Assembly (NCBI GenBank): GCA_007116195.1
Contig: SKIX01000010.1
Span: 1-12,554, forward strand
Source of the DNA: Marinospirillum sp.
Lineage (GTDB): Bacteria; Pseudomonadota; Gammaproteobacteria; Pseudomonadales; Halomonadaceae
Direction: 5' to 3'
DNA length: 12,554 nucleotides
This document shows, in pieces, positions 1-7,651 of the stretch. The translations under genes were made by a program, and so were the position numbers. The notes under the pieces were generated by a model. The model saw nothing but the letters and a program-made list of their open reading frames with translations, did not search any database and was not told the origin of the DNA. The stretch's first letter is position 1, and each line of letters starts with the position of its first letter.

Positions 1-315
1 GGTGTTTATTCAACCCTGGCTGGGTTTATTGAGACAGGTGAGTCAGCAGAGCAGGCACTTCACCGAGAAGTTTATGAAGAGGTGGGTGTTGAAGTGGGTC
101 ATTTTCGTTACCTGGGCAGTCAGGCCTGGCCTTTTCCTCACTCCTTGATGCTAGGTTTTTGGGCTGAATATCAAGGCGGTGAGTTAAAGCTTCAAGAAGA
201 AGAAATTGAAGATGCGCGTTGGTTTGCTTTTGATCAGTTGCCTGAATTGCCACCCAAAAAAGCCATTTCTCGTTACTTAATTGATAGCTTTTTAGAATGG
301 CGGCTTAAAGCTTAG
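1..315 (+). CDS. nudC: NADH pyrophosphatase / NAD-RNA decapping Nudix hydrolase, 3' part
   Basis: This is the C-terminal 104 residues of a gene whose start lies before the window; frame 1 is open from base 1 to the TAG at 313-315. A complete Nudix box is visible (G8, E14, then R22-E23, E26-E27 and G29, the G-x5-E-x7-REUxEExGU spacing), giving the metal-binding helix. It is followed at residues 40-48 by SQAWPFPHS, the NudC-specific SQPWPFPxS signature that separates NADH pyrophosphatases from other Nudix enzymes; here the first Pro is Ala. The family splits NADH to NMNH and AMP and removes NAD caps from RNA in the cytoplasm. E. coli NudC is about 257 residues, so roughly 60%, including the zinc ribbon, is missing. 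The ATG at base 82 is internal to the Nudix domain and is not the real start. The function call is firm; which substrate matters in vivo is inferred. Confidence 0.93.
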   Translation, partial: GVYSTLAGFIETGESAEQALHREVYEEVGVEVGHFRYLGSQAWPFPHSLMLGFWAEYQGGELKLQEEEIEDARWFAFDQLPELPPKKAISRYLIDSFLEWRLKA

Positions 316-792
316 CTAGAGACGCTGGCAGCGAGTCATAAAATCTTCGCGGGTATGCTTTAGCTGCAACTCCTGGTGGTTCAGTTTAATGATTTCAAAG
401 TAGTCTTGGCTTTGCAGGTTGTTGAATTGATCTGCTTTTAGAATCCCCAAGTCATGAAACTGCTGCGCTGTGGCATTGTCTGGTAAGAATTCACTGTTGG
501 CGGTCGCTATAAGCAACCTTTGACCTTCAAGCGACCAGTCACCATCACCGCGGAAACGATAGGCCAGGGTATTGTTGCCCAGGCCAGCGGTTAACTGTCC
601 AGCAAGGTTGAACTGCCGGTTAGGGTTAAACTGATGCTCATATTTAAGCTGAACCCTAATTTGAGGGTCGGGTGTGAGTTGCTGCTGGCACTGCCAGGTG
701 CCGACTAGCTGACCTGCATCCGCAACAAGCAGGCTGGGTGCCAGGAACAAACTGGCTAAAGCAAGCTGTTTGAGCCGGTGTCGGTTAAACAT
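316..792 (-). CDS. Small exported protein of unknown function, possibly lipocalin-like
   Basis: A 158-residue protein that I do not recognise as a named family. Residues 1-26 form a clear Sec signal peptide: basic start, hydrophobic core, and a VADA end before GQL, so the mature product is probably periplasmic. The mature part starts with GTWQC and continues as alternating short hydrophobic and polar stretches, with a DGDWSLEGQRLL segment and an ELQLKH segment near the end. This resembles the beta-barrel pattern of lipocalin-like proteins, but that is a guess from appearance. The only two cysteines are C35 and C155, at opposite ends of the mature chain, and could form a disulfide. The ATG has a good Shine-Dalgarno sequence (AAGGAGA at 799-805, read on the minus strand). 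The gene ends directly against the nudC stop and faces topA divergently. Confidence 0.8.
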   Translation of the reverse strand: MFNRHRLKQLALASLFLAPSLLVADAGQLVGTWQCQQQLTPDPQIRVQLKYEHQFNPNRQFNLAGQLTAGLGNNTLAYRFRGDGDWSLEGQRLLIATANSEFLPDNATAQQFHDLGILKADQFNNLQSQDYFEIIKLNHQELQLKHTREDFMTRCQRL

Positions 793-842
793 TTTTAATC
801 TCCTTGAGAGGCCGAGGCTGGAAACCTTGAGTTTGCTGAGTT

Positions 843-871
843 ACTGTATTGGGCTTTTATAGTCGCTTCAA
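843..871 (-). promoter_or_regulatory. Possible promoter for the exported-protein gene
   Basis: On the minus strand TTGAAG (866-871) and TACAGT (843-848) are 17 bp apart, each matching 4 of 6 sigma-70 consensus bases. It lies about 50 bp before the start codon at 792 in the divergent gap with topA. A TATAAA sequence a few bases upstream is an alternative -10 with a poor -35. Weak evidence. For topA I found only an AT-rich stretch (855-890) and no convincing hexamer pair. Confidence 0.28.
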
Positions 872-916
872 GACTCTTTAAATTTATATTTTCACACCAA
901 CGGGATAGTCACTGGA

Positions 917-3532
917 ATGGGTAAATCACTGGTCATCGTCGAGTCACCGGCTAAAGCCAAGACCATTAATAAGTATCTGGGTAAAGACTTTGTGGTCAAA
1001 TCCAGTGTTGGTCACATCCGGGACCTGCCAGTTAGTGGCAGTGGCAAGGCATCCCGTGCAAAAGCAAAAACGACTCCATCCAAGCCAACTGCGGCAGAGA
1101 AGAAAAAAAGAGCGCAAGAGCAACTGATTGCACGCATGGGCGTAGACCCTGAACACGGCTGGAAGGCCCATTATGAAATCCTGCCGGGTAAGGAAAAGGT
1201 TGTTAGTGAGCTGAAAAAACTGGCCAAAGAGGCCGACACTATTTACCTGGCAACGGATTTGGATCGCGAAGGGGAAGCGATTGCTTGGCACCTGCAAGAA
1301 GCCTTAGGAGGCGATGCTTCTCGCTATCGTCGCGTTGTGTTTAACGAGATTACCAAAAAAGCAATTACTCAGGCTTTTGATGCCCCTGGCCAGCTGGATA
1401 TTAATCGAGTTAATGCACAACAAGCACGCCGCTTCCTGGATCGGGTTGTGGGTTACATGGTCTCCCCTTTGCTCTGGTCTAAGGTGGCTCGTGGGTTGTC
1501 AGCGGGTCGAGTGCAATCAGTTGCAGTGCGCCTCATTGTTGAGCGGGAAAGGGAAATTCGTGCTTTTGTACCCGAAGAGTATTGGGATATTAGCGCTCAC
1601 CTGCAAAACCAAAAGCAGGCTGCTTTAAACTGCATGGTTGCCAAAAAAGCGGGTAAAAACTTCCGCCCTGGCAGCAAGCAAGAAACGGATGTTGCCTTGG
1701 CAGAGCTACAGCCAGCCACTTACCAGGTAGCAGATCGTGAAGATAAGCCAACTTCCAGTCGTCCTGGTGCGCCCTACATTACCTCGACTCTACAGCAGGC
1801 AGCCAGCACGCGCTTGGGTTTTTCGGTTAAAAAAACCATGACCCTAGCTCAGCGCCTCTATGAGGCGGGCCATATTACCTATATGCGTACGGACTCGACC
1901 AATTTGTCTCAGGAGGCAATCGATACCTGTCGTGGTTGGATAGAAAAAGAGCTGGGTGAGCGTTATTTACCGGAAAAACCCAACTTTTATTCCAGTAAAG
2001 AGGGTGCACAAGAGGCGCATGAGGCGATTAGGCCATCGAATGTCAATTTGCAGGGCAAGGACATCACAGGATTGGAAAGAGATGCTCAGCGTCTTTATGA
2101 GCTGATCTGGCGTCAATTTGTAGCCTGTCAGTTGCCGCCAGCACGTTACCTGTCAACGACTTTAACGGTGAAAGCTGCAGATTATGAACTGAAGGCCAAG
2201 GGTCGGGTACTGCAGTTTGATGGCTTTACGCGTATTCAGCCAGCAACGGGTAAGCAAGCGGAAGACCAGGTTTTGCCCGATGTTGAAGTGGGTGAACGGC
2301 TTGATTTGCAGCAACTGGAACCCAAACAGCACTTTACCAAGCCACCTGCTCGCTTTACCGAAGCGGCTTTGGTAAAAGAACTTGAAAAGCGGGGGATAGG
2401 TCGCCCTTCAACCTATGCTTCGATCATTTCGACCATTCAAGATCGTGGTTATGTTAAGCTCGAAAATCGGCGTTTTTATGCCGAGAAGATGGGCGACATA
2501 GTCACCGATCGTCTCGTGGAATCCTTTAGGGATCTCCTTGACTACAGCTTTACTGCACGCATGGAAGCCTCCCTCGATTCGGTTGCTGAAGGCAGTGAAG
2601 AGTGGAAAAAGCTGCTCGATCGCTTCTATGCGGCTTTTAAACAGCAGCTAGAAGCGGCTCAGGCTGCTGAAGGTATGCGCCCCAATCAGCCTGTGGACAC
2701 AGATATTAGTTGTCCTAGCTGTGGTCGTCATATGCAAATACGCATCGCTTCAACGGGTACTTTTCTGGGTTGCTCAGGCTATGCACTGCCGCCTAAAGAG
2801 CGCTGTAAAACCACCATTAACTTAATGCCCGGCGAAGAGTTTGTGGCTGCCGATGCTGACGAAGAAGCAGAAGCTCAGGCTTTGCGTGCTAAGCGCCGTT
2901 GTCCTAAGTGTGGTACAGCCATGGAAAGCTTTATTGTTGATGAGCAACGCAAGCTGCATGTGTGTGGTAATTCGCCTGACTGCGATGGTTATCAAATTGA
3001 AGCCGGTCAGTTTAAGCTGAAAGGTTATGATGGCCCAACCATTGAATGTGATAAGTGTGGGTCGGATATGCAGCTAAAGACGGGCCGCTTTGGTAAGTAT
3101 TTTGGCTGCAGCAACAGCGAGTGTAAAAATACCCGCAAGCTACTCAAAAATGGTGAGCCTGCGCCTCCCAAAATGGATCCGGTTCCCATGCCTGAGCTGC
3201 AGTGCCAAAAAGTTGATGACCACTATGTGCTACGTGATGGTGCCAGCGGTCTCTTTCTTGCAGCGAGCCAGTTTCCCAAAAAACGTGAAACTCGGCCACC
3301 TTTGGTTGCTGAGATTAAGCCGCATCGGGAAGCCATCGACCCGAAATATCACTATCTACTGGATGCGCCGGTTGCAGATGCCGAAGGCAACCCAACAGTG
3401 ATTCGCTTCTCGCGTAAAGCTAAAGAACAGTATGTTCAGGCTGAGAAGGAGGGTAAACCCACAGGGTTTAGAGCTTTCTGGGATGGTAACCAGTGGAAGA
3501 TTGAAGACAAATCGGCAGGCAAGAAAAAGTGA
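917..3532 (+). CDS. topA: DNA topoisomerase I (type IA)
   Basis: At 871 residues this is full length for the family (E. coli TopA is 865). It relaxes negatively supercoiled DNA by transient single-strand cleavage. The TOPRIM domain opens with [13 protein letters not shown] (Glu9) and carries the metal-binding DLDREGE acidic cluster at 114-120. [10 protein letters not shown] at 192-201 is the conserved central-domain motif. The catalytic tyrosine is Tyr322 in ITYMRTDST. Three four-cysteine zinc ribbons follow: C599/C602/C619/C630, C662/C665/C683/C689 and C711/C714/C731/C736, then a basic C-terminal domain ending in a lysine run. Residues 40-70 form a Lys/Ala-rich insert inside TOPRIM, as in other gammaproteobacteria. 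The start is fixed by homology; the Shine-Dalgarno sequence is weak (GGGA at 902-905, 11 bases upstream). The stop overlaps the next gene's start. All key residues are present, so the enzyme should be active. Confidence 0.98.
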   Translation: MGKSLVIVESPAKAKTINKYLGKDFVVKSSVGHIRDLPVSGSGKASRAKAKTTPSKPTAAEKKKRAQEQLIARMGVDPEHGWKAHYEILPGKEKVVSELKKLAKEADTIYLATDLDREGEAIAWHLQEALGGDASRYRRVVFNEITKKAITQAFDAPGQLDINRVNAQQARRFLDRVVGYMVSPLLWSKVARGLSAGRVQSVAVRLIVEREREIRAFVPEEYWDISAHLQNQKQAALNCMVAKKAGKNFRPGSKQETDVALAELQPATYQVADREDKPTSSRPGAPYITSTLQQAASTRLGFSVKKTMTLAQRLYEAGHITYMRTDSTNLSQEAIDTCRGWIEKELGERYLPEKPNFYSSKEGAQEAHEAIRPSNVNLQGKDITGLERDAQRLYELIWRQFVACQLPPARYLSTTLTVKAADYELKAKGRVLQFDGFTRIQPATGKQAEDQVLPDVEVGERLDLQQLEPKQHFTKPPARFTEAALVKELEKRGIGRPSTYASIISTIQDRGYVKLENRRFYAEKMGDIVTDRLVESFRDLLDYSFTARMEASLDSVAEGSEEWKKLLDRFYAAFKQQLEAAQAAEGMRPNQPVDTDISCPSCGRHMQIRIASTGTFLGCSGYALPPKERCKTTINLMPGEEFVAADADEEAEAQALRAKRRCPKCGTAMESFIVDEQRKLHVCGNSPDCDGYQIEAGQFKLKGYDGPTIECDKCGSDMQLKTGRFGKYFGCSNSECKNTRKLLKNGEPAPPKMDPVPMPELQCQKVDDHYVLRDGASGLFLAASQFPKKRETRPPLVAEIKPHREAIDPKYHYLLDAPVADAEGNPTVIRFSRKAKEQYVQAEKEGKPTGFRAFWDGNQWKIEDKSAGKKK

Positions 3533-4056
3533 CTCTAAGCGAGCGCCGCCGAGTCAATCAAAAGCTGCATCAGGCTCGGCTGCTATTGATGGCAGCCAAG
3601 GAGCCGCAAGATGAGCTCCAGCAGCTGGCTTGGCAGCAGACTTGTTATGAGGCTGCATTGGCTGCCCTCCAGGGTGCTTTTTTGGCTTTCTTGCGTGAAT
3701 TGGCGGCAGCCTATCGGCTGCCAGCAACTCAAGTGCTGAAAACTGCAGACTTAGAAAGGCTAGCCGCTGTACGTCAGCAAAGATTGCCAGAGTTGCAGCA
3801 ACTGAAAGCTTATCAAACAGATCCAGCTGGTGCTTTGGCCGCTTTGCAAGCAGATTTAGCGCAGCTGGAGCTGCAAAAACTACCGGAAGCCGCTGCAGAG
3901 GATGCTTGGCAAGCTAAACAAGGAGATATTCCTCTGCACTCGGTTGACCGAGAAGAAGGGAGCCTGGAAGAGCGGCAACTGGTAAAGGCTGAAGACTACC
4001 TTAAGCAGTTACAAACTCTGTTTGCCACTTTACGGGAACAGCTGTTAGAGGACTAA
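3529..4056 (+). CDS. DUF6586 family protein, function unknown
   Basis: A 175-residue soluble protein, rich in Ala, Leu and Gln, without signal peptide or membrane segment and apparently all-helical. The opening segment ([15 protein letters not shown], then a [27 protein letters not shown] helix) and the YRLP motif match my memory of the DUF6586 protein encoded beside topA and lexA in Pseudomonas; no biochemical function is known to me. The GTG start at 3529-3531 overlaps the topA stop (TGA, 3530-3532), which suggests translational coupling. There is no strong Shine-Dalgarno sequence, and the next in-frame starts (TTG 3586, ATG 3589) would remove the conserved N-terminal helix, so GTG is preferred. 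It converges with lexA across a 43-bp gap in which I see no clear terminator. Confidence 0.82.
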   Translation: MTLSERRRVNQKLHQARLLLMAAKEPQDELQQLAWQQTCYEAALAALQGAFLAFLRELAAAYRLPATQVLKTADLERLAAVRQQRLPELQQLKAYQTDPAGALAALQADLAQLELQKLPEAAAEDAWQAKQGDIPLHSVDREEGSLEERQLVKAEDYLKQLQTLFATLREQLLED

Positions 4057-4099
4057 CTGCTCTTTAACAGCCTGCACGCTGCCTTAACACTCAACTGGG

Positions 4100-4723
4100 T
4101 CAATGCAGGACCTGGCCCAAACCTTCCCGAATTAAGCCGACCGCAAGGCCCTCGATACTCAAGTTGCCCTCAGCCAGATCGACTGCAAGAGGTTCAAAGT
4201 CGGCGTTTTCAGGCAAAAGCCAAACCTGGCGCCCTTCTTTTTTGAAGCGCTTAACGGTGACTTCGTCATCAATTCTTGCAACCACCAGCTGGCCATTCTT
4301 GGGTGCTTCTTGAGTGCGGTGTACTGCAAGCAGGTCACCCTCTAAAATGCCGATGTCTTTCATGCTTAAGCCCTTAACTCTGAGCAGATAATCTGCTTTC
4401 GGACTAAAAGCCGTAGGGTCAACACTGAGATGGAAGTCAATATTTTCCTGCGCCAACAAAGGTGAGCCAGCTGCGACCTGACCTAGAACAGGTAAGCCCG
4501 GCGCTGCAGCTTGCTTAGGTAAGCGAATGCCACGAGAGGTGCCGGGCATCATGATGATCGCTCCTTTTTTGGCTAAAGCTTTCAGGTGCTCTTCTGCCGC
4601 ATTAGGTGATTTAAAGCCGAGAATTTTTGAGATTTCTGCGCGCGTGGGCGGCATGCCCTGGTCTTCCAGTGCTTGCTTGACGATATCTAAAACTTCTTGC
4701 TGGCGCTTGGTAAGTTTTTGCAT
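4100..4723 (-). CDS. lexA: LexA, SOS-response transcriptional repressor / self-cleaving protease
   Basis: With the start chosen here the protein has 207 residues (E. coli LexA 202). It represses SOS genes as a dimer and cuts itself when RecA-ssDNA filaments form. The winged helix-turn-helix (residues 1-65) is nearly identical to E. coli, including MPPTRAEI and [16 protein letters not shown]. The cleavage bond is Ala85-Gly86 in VAAGSP. The catalytic dyad is Ser120 (GLSMKD) and Lys158 (DEVTVKRF), each where E. coli places it apart from small offsets. A longer reading from ATG 4742-4744 adds seven residues but has no Shine-Dalgarno sequence. The start at 4723 fits the family N-terminus (MQKLTKRQQ versus E. 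coli MKALTARQQ) and has AGGTAAAG upstream. The gene sits by topA and DUF6586 as in Pseudomonas, but no sulA lies between them. Confidence 0.97.
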   Translation of the reverse strand: MQKLTKRQQEVLDIVKQALEDQGMPPTRAEISKILGFKSPNAAEEHLKALAKKGAIIMMPGTSRGIRLPKQAAAPGLPVLGQVAAGSPLLAQENIDFHLSVDPTAFSPKADYLLRVKGLSMKDIGILEGDLLAVHRTQEAPKNGQLVVARIDDEVTVKRFKKEGRQVWLLPENADFEPLAVDLAEGNLSIEGLAVGLIREGLGQVLH

Positions 4724-4776
4724 ATTCTTTACCTGCTTGGGCATAAGGCTGACTAGAAAAATGGATATCCAGCCAG

Positions 4777-4796
4777 TGCTAGCTGTACATACAGTA
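4777..4796 (-). promoter_or_regulatory. Candidate LexA operator (degenerate SOS box) of lexA
   Basis: On the minus strand this 20-mer begins TACTGTATGTACAG and then continues CTAGCA. Its first half matches the E. coli SOS box (TACTG, alternating TA, CAGTA) well. At the correct 16-bp spacing the second half reads CTAG instead of ACAG. A perfect but shorter palindrome, CTGTA-TG-TACAG (4783-4794), lies inside it. The site begins at the -10 hexamer and covers the expected transcription start, as expected for autorepression. LexA control of lexA is well established in the family; use of this exact site is inferred. Confidence 0.55.
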
Positions 4797-4824
4797 TTCT
4801 AGCTCTGCAAGCCCAAGAGGTAAA
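4796..4824 (-). promoter_or_regulatory. lexA: Probable sigma-70 promoter of lexA
   Basis: On the minus strand TTTACC (4819-4824) and TAGAAT (4796-4801) are separated by exactly 17 bp; the -10 matches 5 of 6 consensus bases and the -35 matches 4 of 6. The predicted start near 4789 falls inside the SOS-like operator and leaves a leader of about 65 nt. The promoter lies just after the stop of the SIMPL gene, so lexA need not depend on read-through from it. Confidence 0.55.
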
Positions 4825-4836
4825 GAGAAAAGCTTG

Positions 4837-5541
4837 TTAATTCAACAACTCAAAGACAACTCTAACTCTGGCGGTGGCTTCCACTAAGCCAGGTTCCAGT
4901 TCTGGAGTTGAATCAGCCTGGCGGCTTGCTGCCATTACGGCAGCCCTGGGTTGAATGCCAGGGCTGGATATTTCTTCAATCTGCAAAGCTGAGCCGAGAT
5001 TTTGGCCAAGACTGCCTGCCATAACCTGGGCTTTGTTTCTAGCTTCTTCCAAGGCTAACTCCAGGGCAGGGTGCTGTTGGCTATCGGCTTGACTGCTGCG
5101 ATACACCATAGGTCCCAGTTGGCTGGGCTGGCCTTGAGCGAGTTTGTCCAGCCATTCACCGGCCTTGGCAACGGGAAGATCCGTTAGCTTAAGGCTGCGT
5201 GTTGCAGTGTAACTGGTGACTTTCCAGGTGTCGTTTTGCCGGCTGTGATTAGGGCTAATGCGGACTTCACCGGCTTCCAGTCGAGCACCTTCTGGTACTT
5301 GACGGCGTAAACTACGTAGCAGGTTACCAAAGGTGCTTTCCAGCTCCTGTAGCGCGAGGCGTGAATCGCTATGCTCACTGCTATAGCTTGCTTGCAGGTC
5401 AGCTAAATCAGCTTCCAGGGTCAAGCGGGCCTCCCCTTCAACGGTTAAGTGAGGGGTGGGTGCCCAGTTGTTGGCAATCAGAGGCTGGGCTAGCAGTAAG
5501 CTGCTGAGGGTAAGTGCAAGTGAGAAAAGGCGTCTGTTCAT
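4837..5541 (-). CDS. Periplasmic SIMPL-domain (DUF541) protein
   Basis: A 234-residue protein with a Sec signal peptide (residues 1-23, ending PLIA before NNW), so probably periplasmic. The mature part is one SIMPL/DUF541 domain: the opening LTVEGEARLTLEADLADLQ strand, a helix with LQELESTFGNLLRSLR, the SYTATRSLKLTD strand, and ALELALEEARNKAQVMA followed by a closing RVRVVFELLN strand. SIMPL proteins are common envelope proteins of unclear biochemical role (E. coli YggE belongs here and has been linked to oxidative stress). It starts 12 bp after the stop of the MATE pump gene on the same strand, so the two are probably cotranscribed. A GAGAG sequence ahead of the ATG can serve as a Shine-Dalgarno sequence. 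Confidence 0.87.
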   Translation of the reverse strand: MNRRLFSLALTLSSLLLAQPLIANNWAPTPHLTVEGEARLTLEADLADLQASYSSEHSDSRLALQELESTFGNLLRSLRRQVPEGARLEAGEVRISPNHSRQNDTWKVTSYTATRSLKLTDLPVAKAGEWLDKLAQGQPSQLGPMVYRSSQADSQQHPALELALEEARNKAQVMAGSLGQNLGSALQIEEISSPGIQPRAAVMAASRQADSTPELEPGLVEATARVRVVFELLN

Positions 5542-5553
5542 TTAACTCTCTCT

Positions 5554-6909
5554 TTAGGGGGTGTGAAAACGACGACTGGTGGTAGCCAGGCGTTTGACTA
5601 GTAAAATAGCAGCGAAACTTAAACCAAGGATTAAACCATACCAGAAACCCTCAACACCTTGAGGGCCCCAGGGGTTATTGCCCAGGGCCAGCCACCAGCC
5701 AACACCCAAGCCAATACACCAATAAGAAAAAAGAGTGATCAGCATGACAATACGGGTATCCTTGTAGCCGCGCAGAGCACCAGCAGCATTGACTTGCAGT
5801 GCATCAGAAATTTGATAAAGCATGGCCAGTTGAATCAGTCCGGTAGCCAGTAGCTGAACCTCGGTGTTCTCTGAGTAGAGTTGTACCACCCAAGGTGCCG
5901 AGAACCACATAAAAGCAGCTGAAACGAATGCCAGCATTCCCGATAGAGTCAACCCATACCAGGAGGCAGCTGCAGCTTCCTCGGGCTTGCCTGAGCCTAG
6001 GGCATGTCCGACCTTGACTGTCAGCGCCATGCCCAAGCTTAAGGGCACCATAAAAAGTAGTGTGGTGAAATTAAACGCGACCTGATGCCCTGCGACAACG
6101 ACTTCTCCTAAGCCACCAATAAATAAAGCAATGGTTGTGAACAGCGAAGCCTCGACAAAAATAGATAACCCTATCGGTAAGCCGACCCAAAAAATATGTT
6201 GAATAGCGCCAAGTTGAGGCAACTGCCAGGCTTTGAAAATACCAAACTGCCTGTATCTGGGTTTTAAGTGGATATAGCAACTGAGCAGTAGAGCCATGAC
6301 CCAGAAGCTGAGTGCCGTGGCATAACCGCAGCCGACAGCACCGAGTTGCGGAAAGCCCAGTTTGCCGTAGATGAGTAGATAGTTAGCCGGTATATTCACC
6401 AGCAAACCGATCAAGCTAATCCAAAGTACCGGGCGAGCATGGTTTAAACCTTCGCAAAGGCAACGCAAAACTTGAAAGAAGGCGAGAGCAGGCAGCCCCC
6501 AGGCAATTGCACGCAAGTAGGCTGAAGCCAGATGACTGACTTCTGGTGTAACGCCCATAAAGTCAAACACTAAATGGCTAGAATGAAACACCAGCCAACC
6601 CAGTAGAATCATGACCAAGCTAACCCAGGTTGCCTGATGTACGGTGCCTGCTAAAGTCTCTAGGCGCCCTGCGCCTGCAGCCTGGGCAACTAAGGGGGTT
6701 GTGGCGAGCAGAGTGCCAAAAATGAGCAGCATGATGGGAGCAAATACACTGGTTCCAACGGCTACAGCGGCTAAATCAACCGCACTTAAACGTCCAGCCA
6801 TGAGCGTGTCGACCACTCCCATGCCAGTTTGCGCCAGGTGAGCACCCAATAAGGGCAGGGCTAAAACCAATAAAGGCTTGTTAAAAAACCAAAAACGGGA
6901 CCAGTACAT
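5554..6909 (-). CDS. norM: MATE-family multidrug efflux transporter, NorM type
   Basis: At 451 residues with about twelve hydrophobic segments, this is a complete inner-membrane MATE antiporter. Members export cationic drugs and dyes in exchange for Na+ or H+. Two MatE repeats are visible (about 12-172 and 235-395). The N-terminal PLLGAHLAQTGMGVVDTLMAG is the NorM signature region. Three acidic residues implicated in cation binding in V. cholerae NorM (D36, E255, D371) appear here as D34 (VVDTLMAG), E253 (FVEASLF) and D369 (ISDALQ), a constant offset of two, which supports NorM rather than DinF-type MATE. The ATG at 6907-6909 has only a weak Shine-Dalgarno sequence but places the N-terminus as in the family. 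It heads a probable two-gene operon with the SIMPL gene and diverges from epmC. The actual substrates cannot be told from sequence. Confidence 0.93.
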   Translation of the reverse strand: MYWSRFWFFNKPLLVLALPLLGAHLAQTGMGVVDTLMAGRLSAVDLAAVAVGTSVFAPIMLLIFGTLLATTPLVAQAAGAGRLETLAGTVHQATWVSLVMILLGWLVFHSSHLVFDFMGVTPEVSHLASAYLRAIAWGLPALAFFQVLRCLCEGLNHARPVLWISLIGLLVNIPANYLLIYGKLGFPQLGAVGCGYATALSFWVMALLLSCYIHLKPRYRQFGIFKAWQLPQLGAIQHIFWVGLPIGLSIFVEASLFTTIALFIGGLGEVVVAGHQVAFNFTTLLFMVPLSLGMALTVKVGHALGSGKPEEAAAASWYGLTLSGMLAFVSAAFMWFSAPWVVQLYSENTEVQLLATGLIQLAMLYQISDALQVNAAGALRGYKDTRIVMLITLFSYWCIGLGVGWWLALGNNPWGPQGVEGFWYGLILGLSFAAILLVKRLATTSRRFHTP

Positions 6910-6948
6910 GGCGACTCAAGCAGTTAGTAGGATGAAGCTGGCTAGCAT

Positions 6949-6980
6949 ACACTAAAATGCAAATTTAGACTGCCAAGTCT
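6949..6980 (-). promoter_or_regulatory. Possible MATE-gene promoter with inverted repeat over the -35
   Basis: Read on the minus strand, TTGGCA (6971-6976, 5 of 6 consensus bases) and TAGTGT (6949-6954, poor) are 16 bp apart, about 40 bp before the MATE start codon. The -35 lies in the middle of a perfect 5-bp inverted repeat, AGACT-N4-AGTCT (6967-6980), which could be a small regulator site. This is a by-eye assignment with a weak -10. Confidence 0.28.
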
Positions 6981-7030
6981 GCTGTAATTGAATAGACTTT
7001 CAACGAACTTTTCACCGCAATAGGAACATC

Positions 7031-7651
7031 ATGGCTGTTAGTGAACTGAGTGATTACCAAGCCTGTGAACACTTGATTGAGGTTTTTGAGCGCACCTTTT
7101 ATAAGCGCTATCAAACACGCCTAGTTCGTGGCGGTGATGAGCCCCTGTATCTGCCCGCTCAGATGGCAGGGCAAGCGCATCAGGTTATTTTTGCGCGGGG
7201 CTTTTTTAACAGTGCACTGCATGAATTAGCGCACTGGTGCGTTGCAGGTGAGCAACGGCGTCAGCTGCAAGACTATGGCTACTGGTATCAGCCGGATGGA
7301 CGTAGTGAAGCACAGCAAAGAGAATTTGAGCAGGTTGAAGTCCTACCCCAGGCTTATGAGCAGTGTTTTAGTTGGGCTTGTGGGCGAGCCTTTCATATTA
7401 GTGCTGACAACCTGGCAGGTAACCCAGGAGATACCTCTGCTTTTGAAGCCCAAGTTCACCAAAAAACGCTGGATTTACTCTTTTCTGGCCAGCTAAGGGG
7501 GCGAGCTAAGGAGTTGTTTAACGCCCTTTGTGATCATTGGCAGCGACCTTTTGAGCTTTGGCAGCAGCAAGCCCAGCAGCACATTAATCGCAGAAGGCTT
7601 AGCTGTCTGGATTGGGTAGAACAGAAGCAAGCCGAGAGCTACCCAAACTAA
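7031..7651 (+). CDS. epmC: Elongation factor P hydroxylase (EpmC/YfcM)
   Basis: A 206-residue cytoplasmic protein that matches E. coli EpmC along its length. The match includes LVRGGDEPLYLPA (31-43), the IFARGFFNSALHELAHWC block (53-70), DYGYWYQPDGR (81-91), FEQVEVLPQA (99-108) and SADNLAGN (124-131). H64-E65-x-x-H68 and Glu103 (VEV) look like the metal ligands of this zincin-like fold. EpmC hydroxylates the lysylated lysine of EF-P after EpmA and EpmB have acted; those genes are not in the window. The start has a good Shine-Dalgarno sequence (AGGA at 7022-7025). It is transcribed away from the MATE gene. Its last 53 bp overlap the 3' end of the opposing fbpC, so the C-terminal tail (about residue 189 onward) is encoded on DNA that also encodes the FbpC tail. 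Confidence 0.93.
   Translation: MAVSELSDYQACEHLIEVFERTFYKRYQTRLVRGGDEPLYLPAQMAGQAHQVIFARGFFNSALHELAHWCVAGEQRRQLQDYGYWYQPDGRSEAQQREFEQVEVLPQAYEQCFSWACGRAFHISADNLAGNPGDTSAFEAQVHQKTLDLLFSGQLRGRAKELFNALCDHWQRPFELWQQQAQQHINRRRLSCLDWVEQKQAESYPN

Noticed and set aside
40..60. Signs of a mobile element or phage at the window edges
   Set aside because: No transposase, integrase, terminal repeats or direct repeats; both edges simply cut ordinary genes.
944..1628. Open frames on either strand inside the 5' part of topA
   Set aside because: They lie within the strongly conserved topA frame, have no ribosome site and resemble no protein family; the same holds for the other-frame stretches at 3090-3401 and 3432-3614.
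4062..4090. Hairpin-like CAGC/GCTG sequence between DUF6586 and lexA
   Set aside because: Only a four-pair stem with no T-run on either strand; not a convincing terminator.
4724..4744. Seven-residue longer LexA starting at ATG 4742-4744
   Set aside because: There is no Shine-Dalgarno sequence before it, and the extension is absent from the family; ATG 4721-4723 fits the E. coli N-terminus and has AGGTAAAG upstream.
4834..4848. TTGTT-N5-AACAA hairpin as terminator of the MATE-SIMPL unit
   Set aside because: The stem is only five pairs, AT-rich and partly inside the SIMPL stop region; the following tract (GCTTTTCTCTTT on the minus strand) is interrupted. Possible but not good enough to list.
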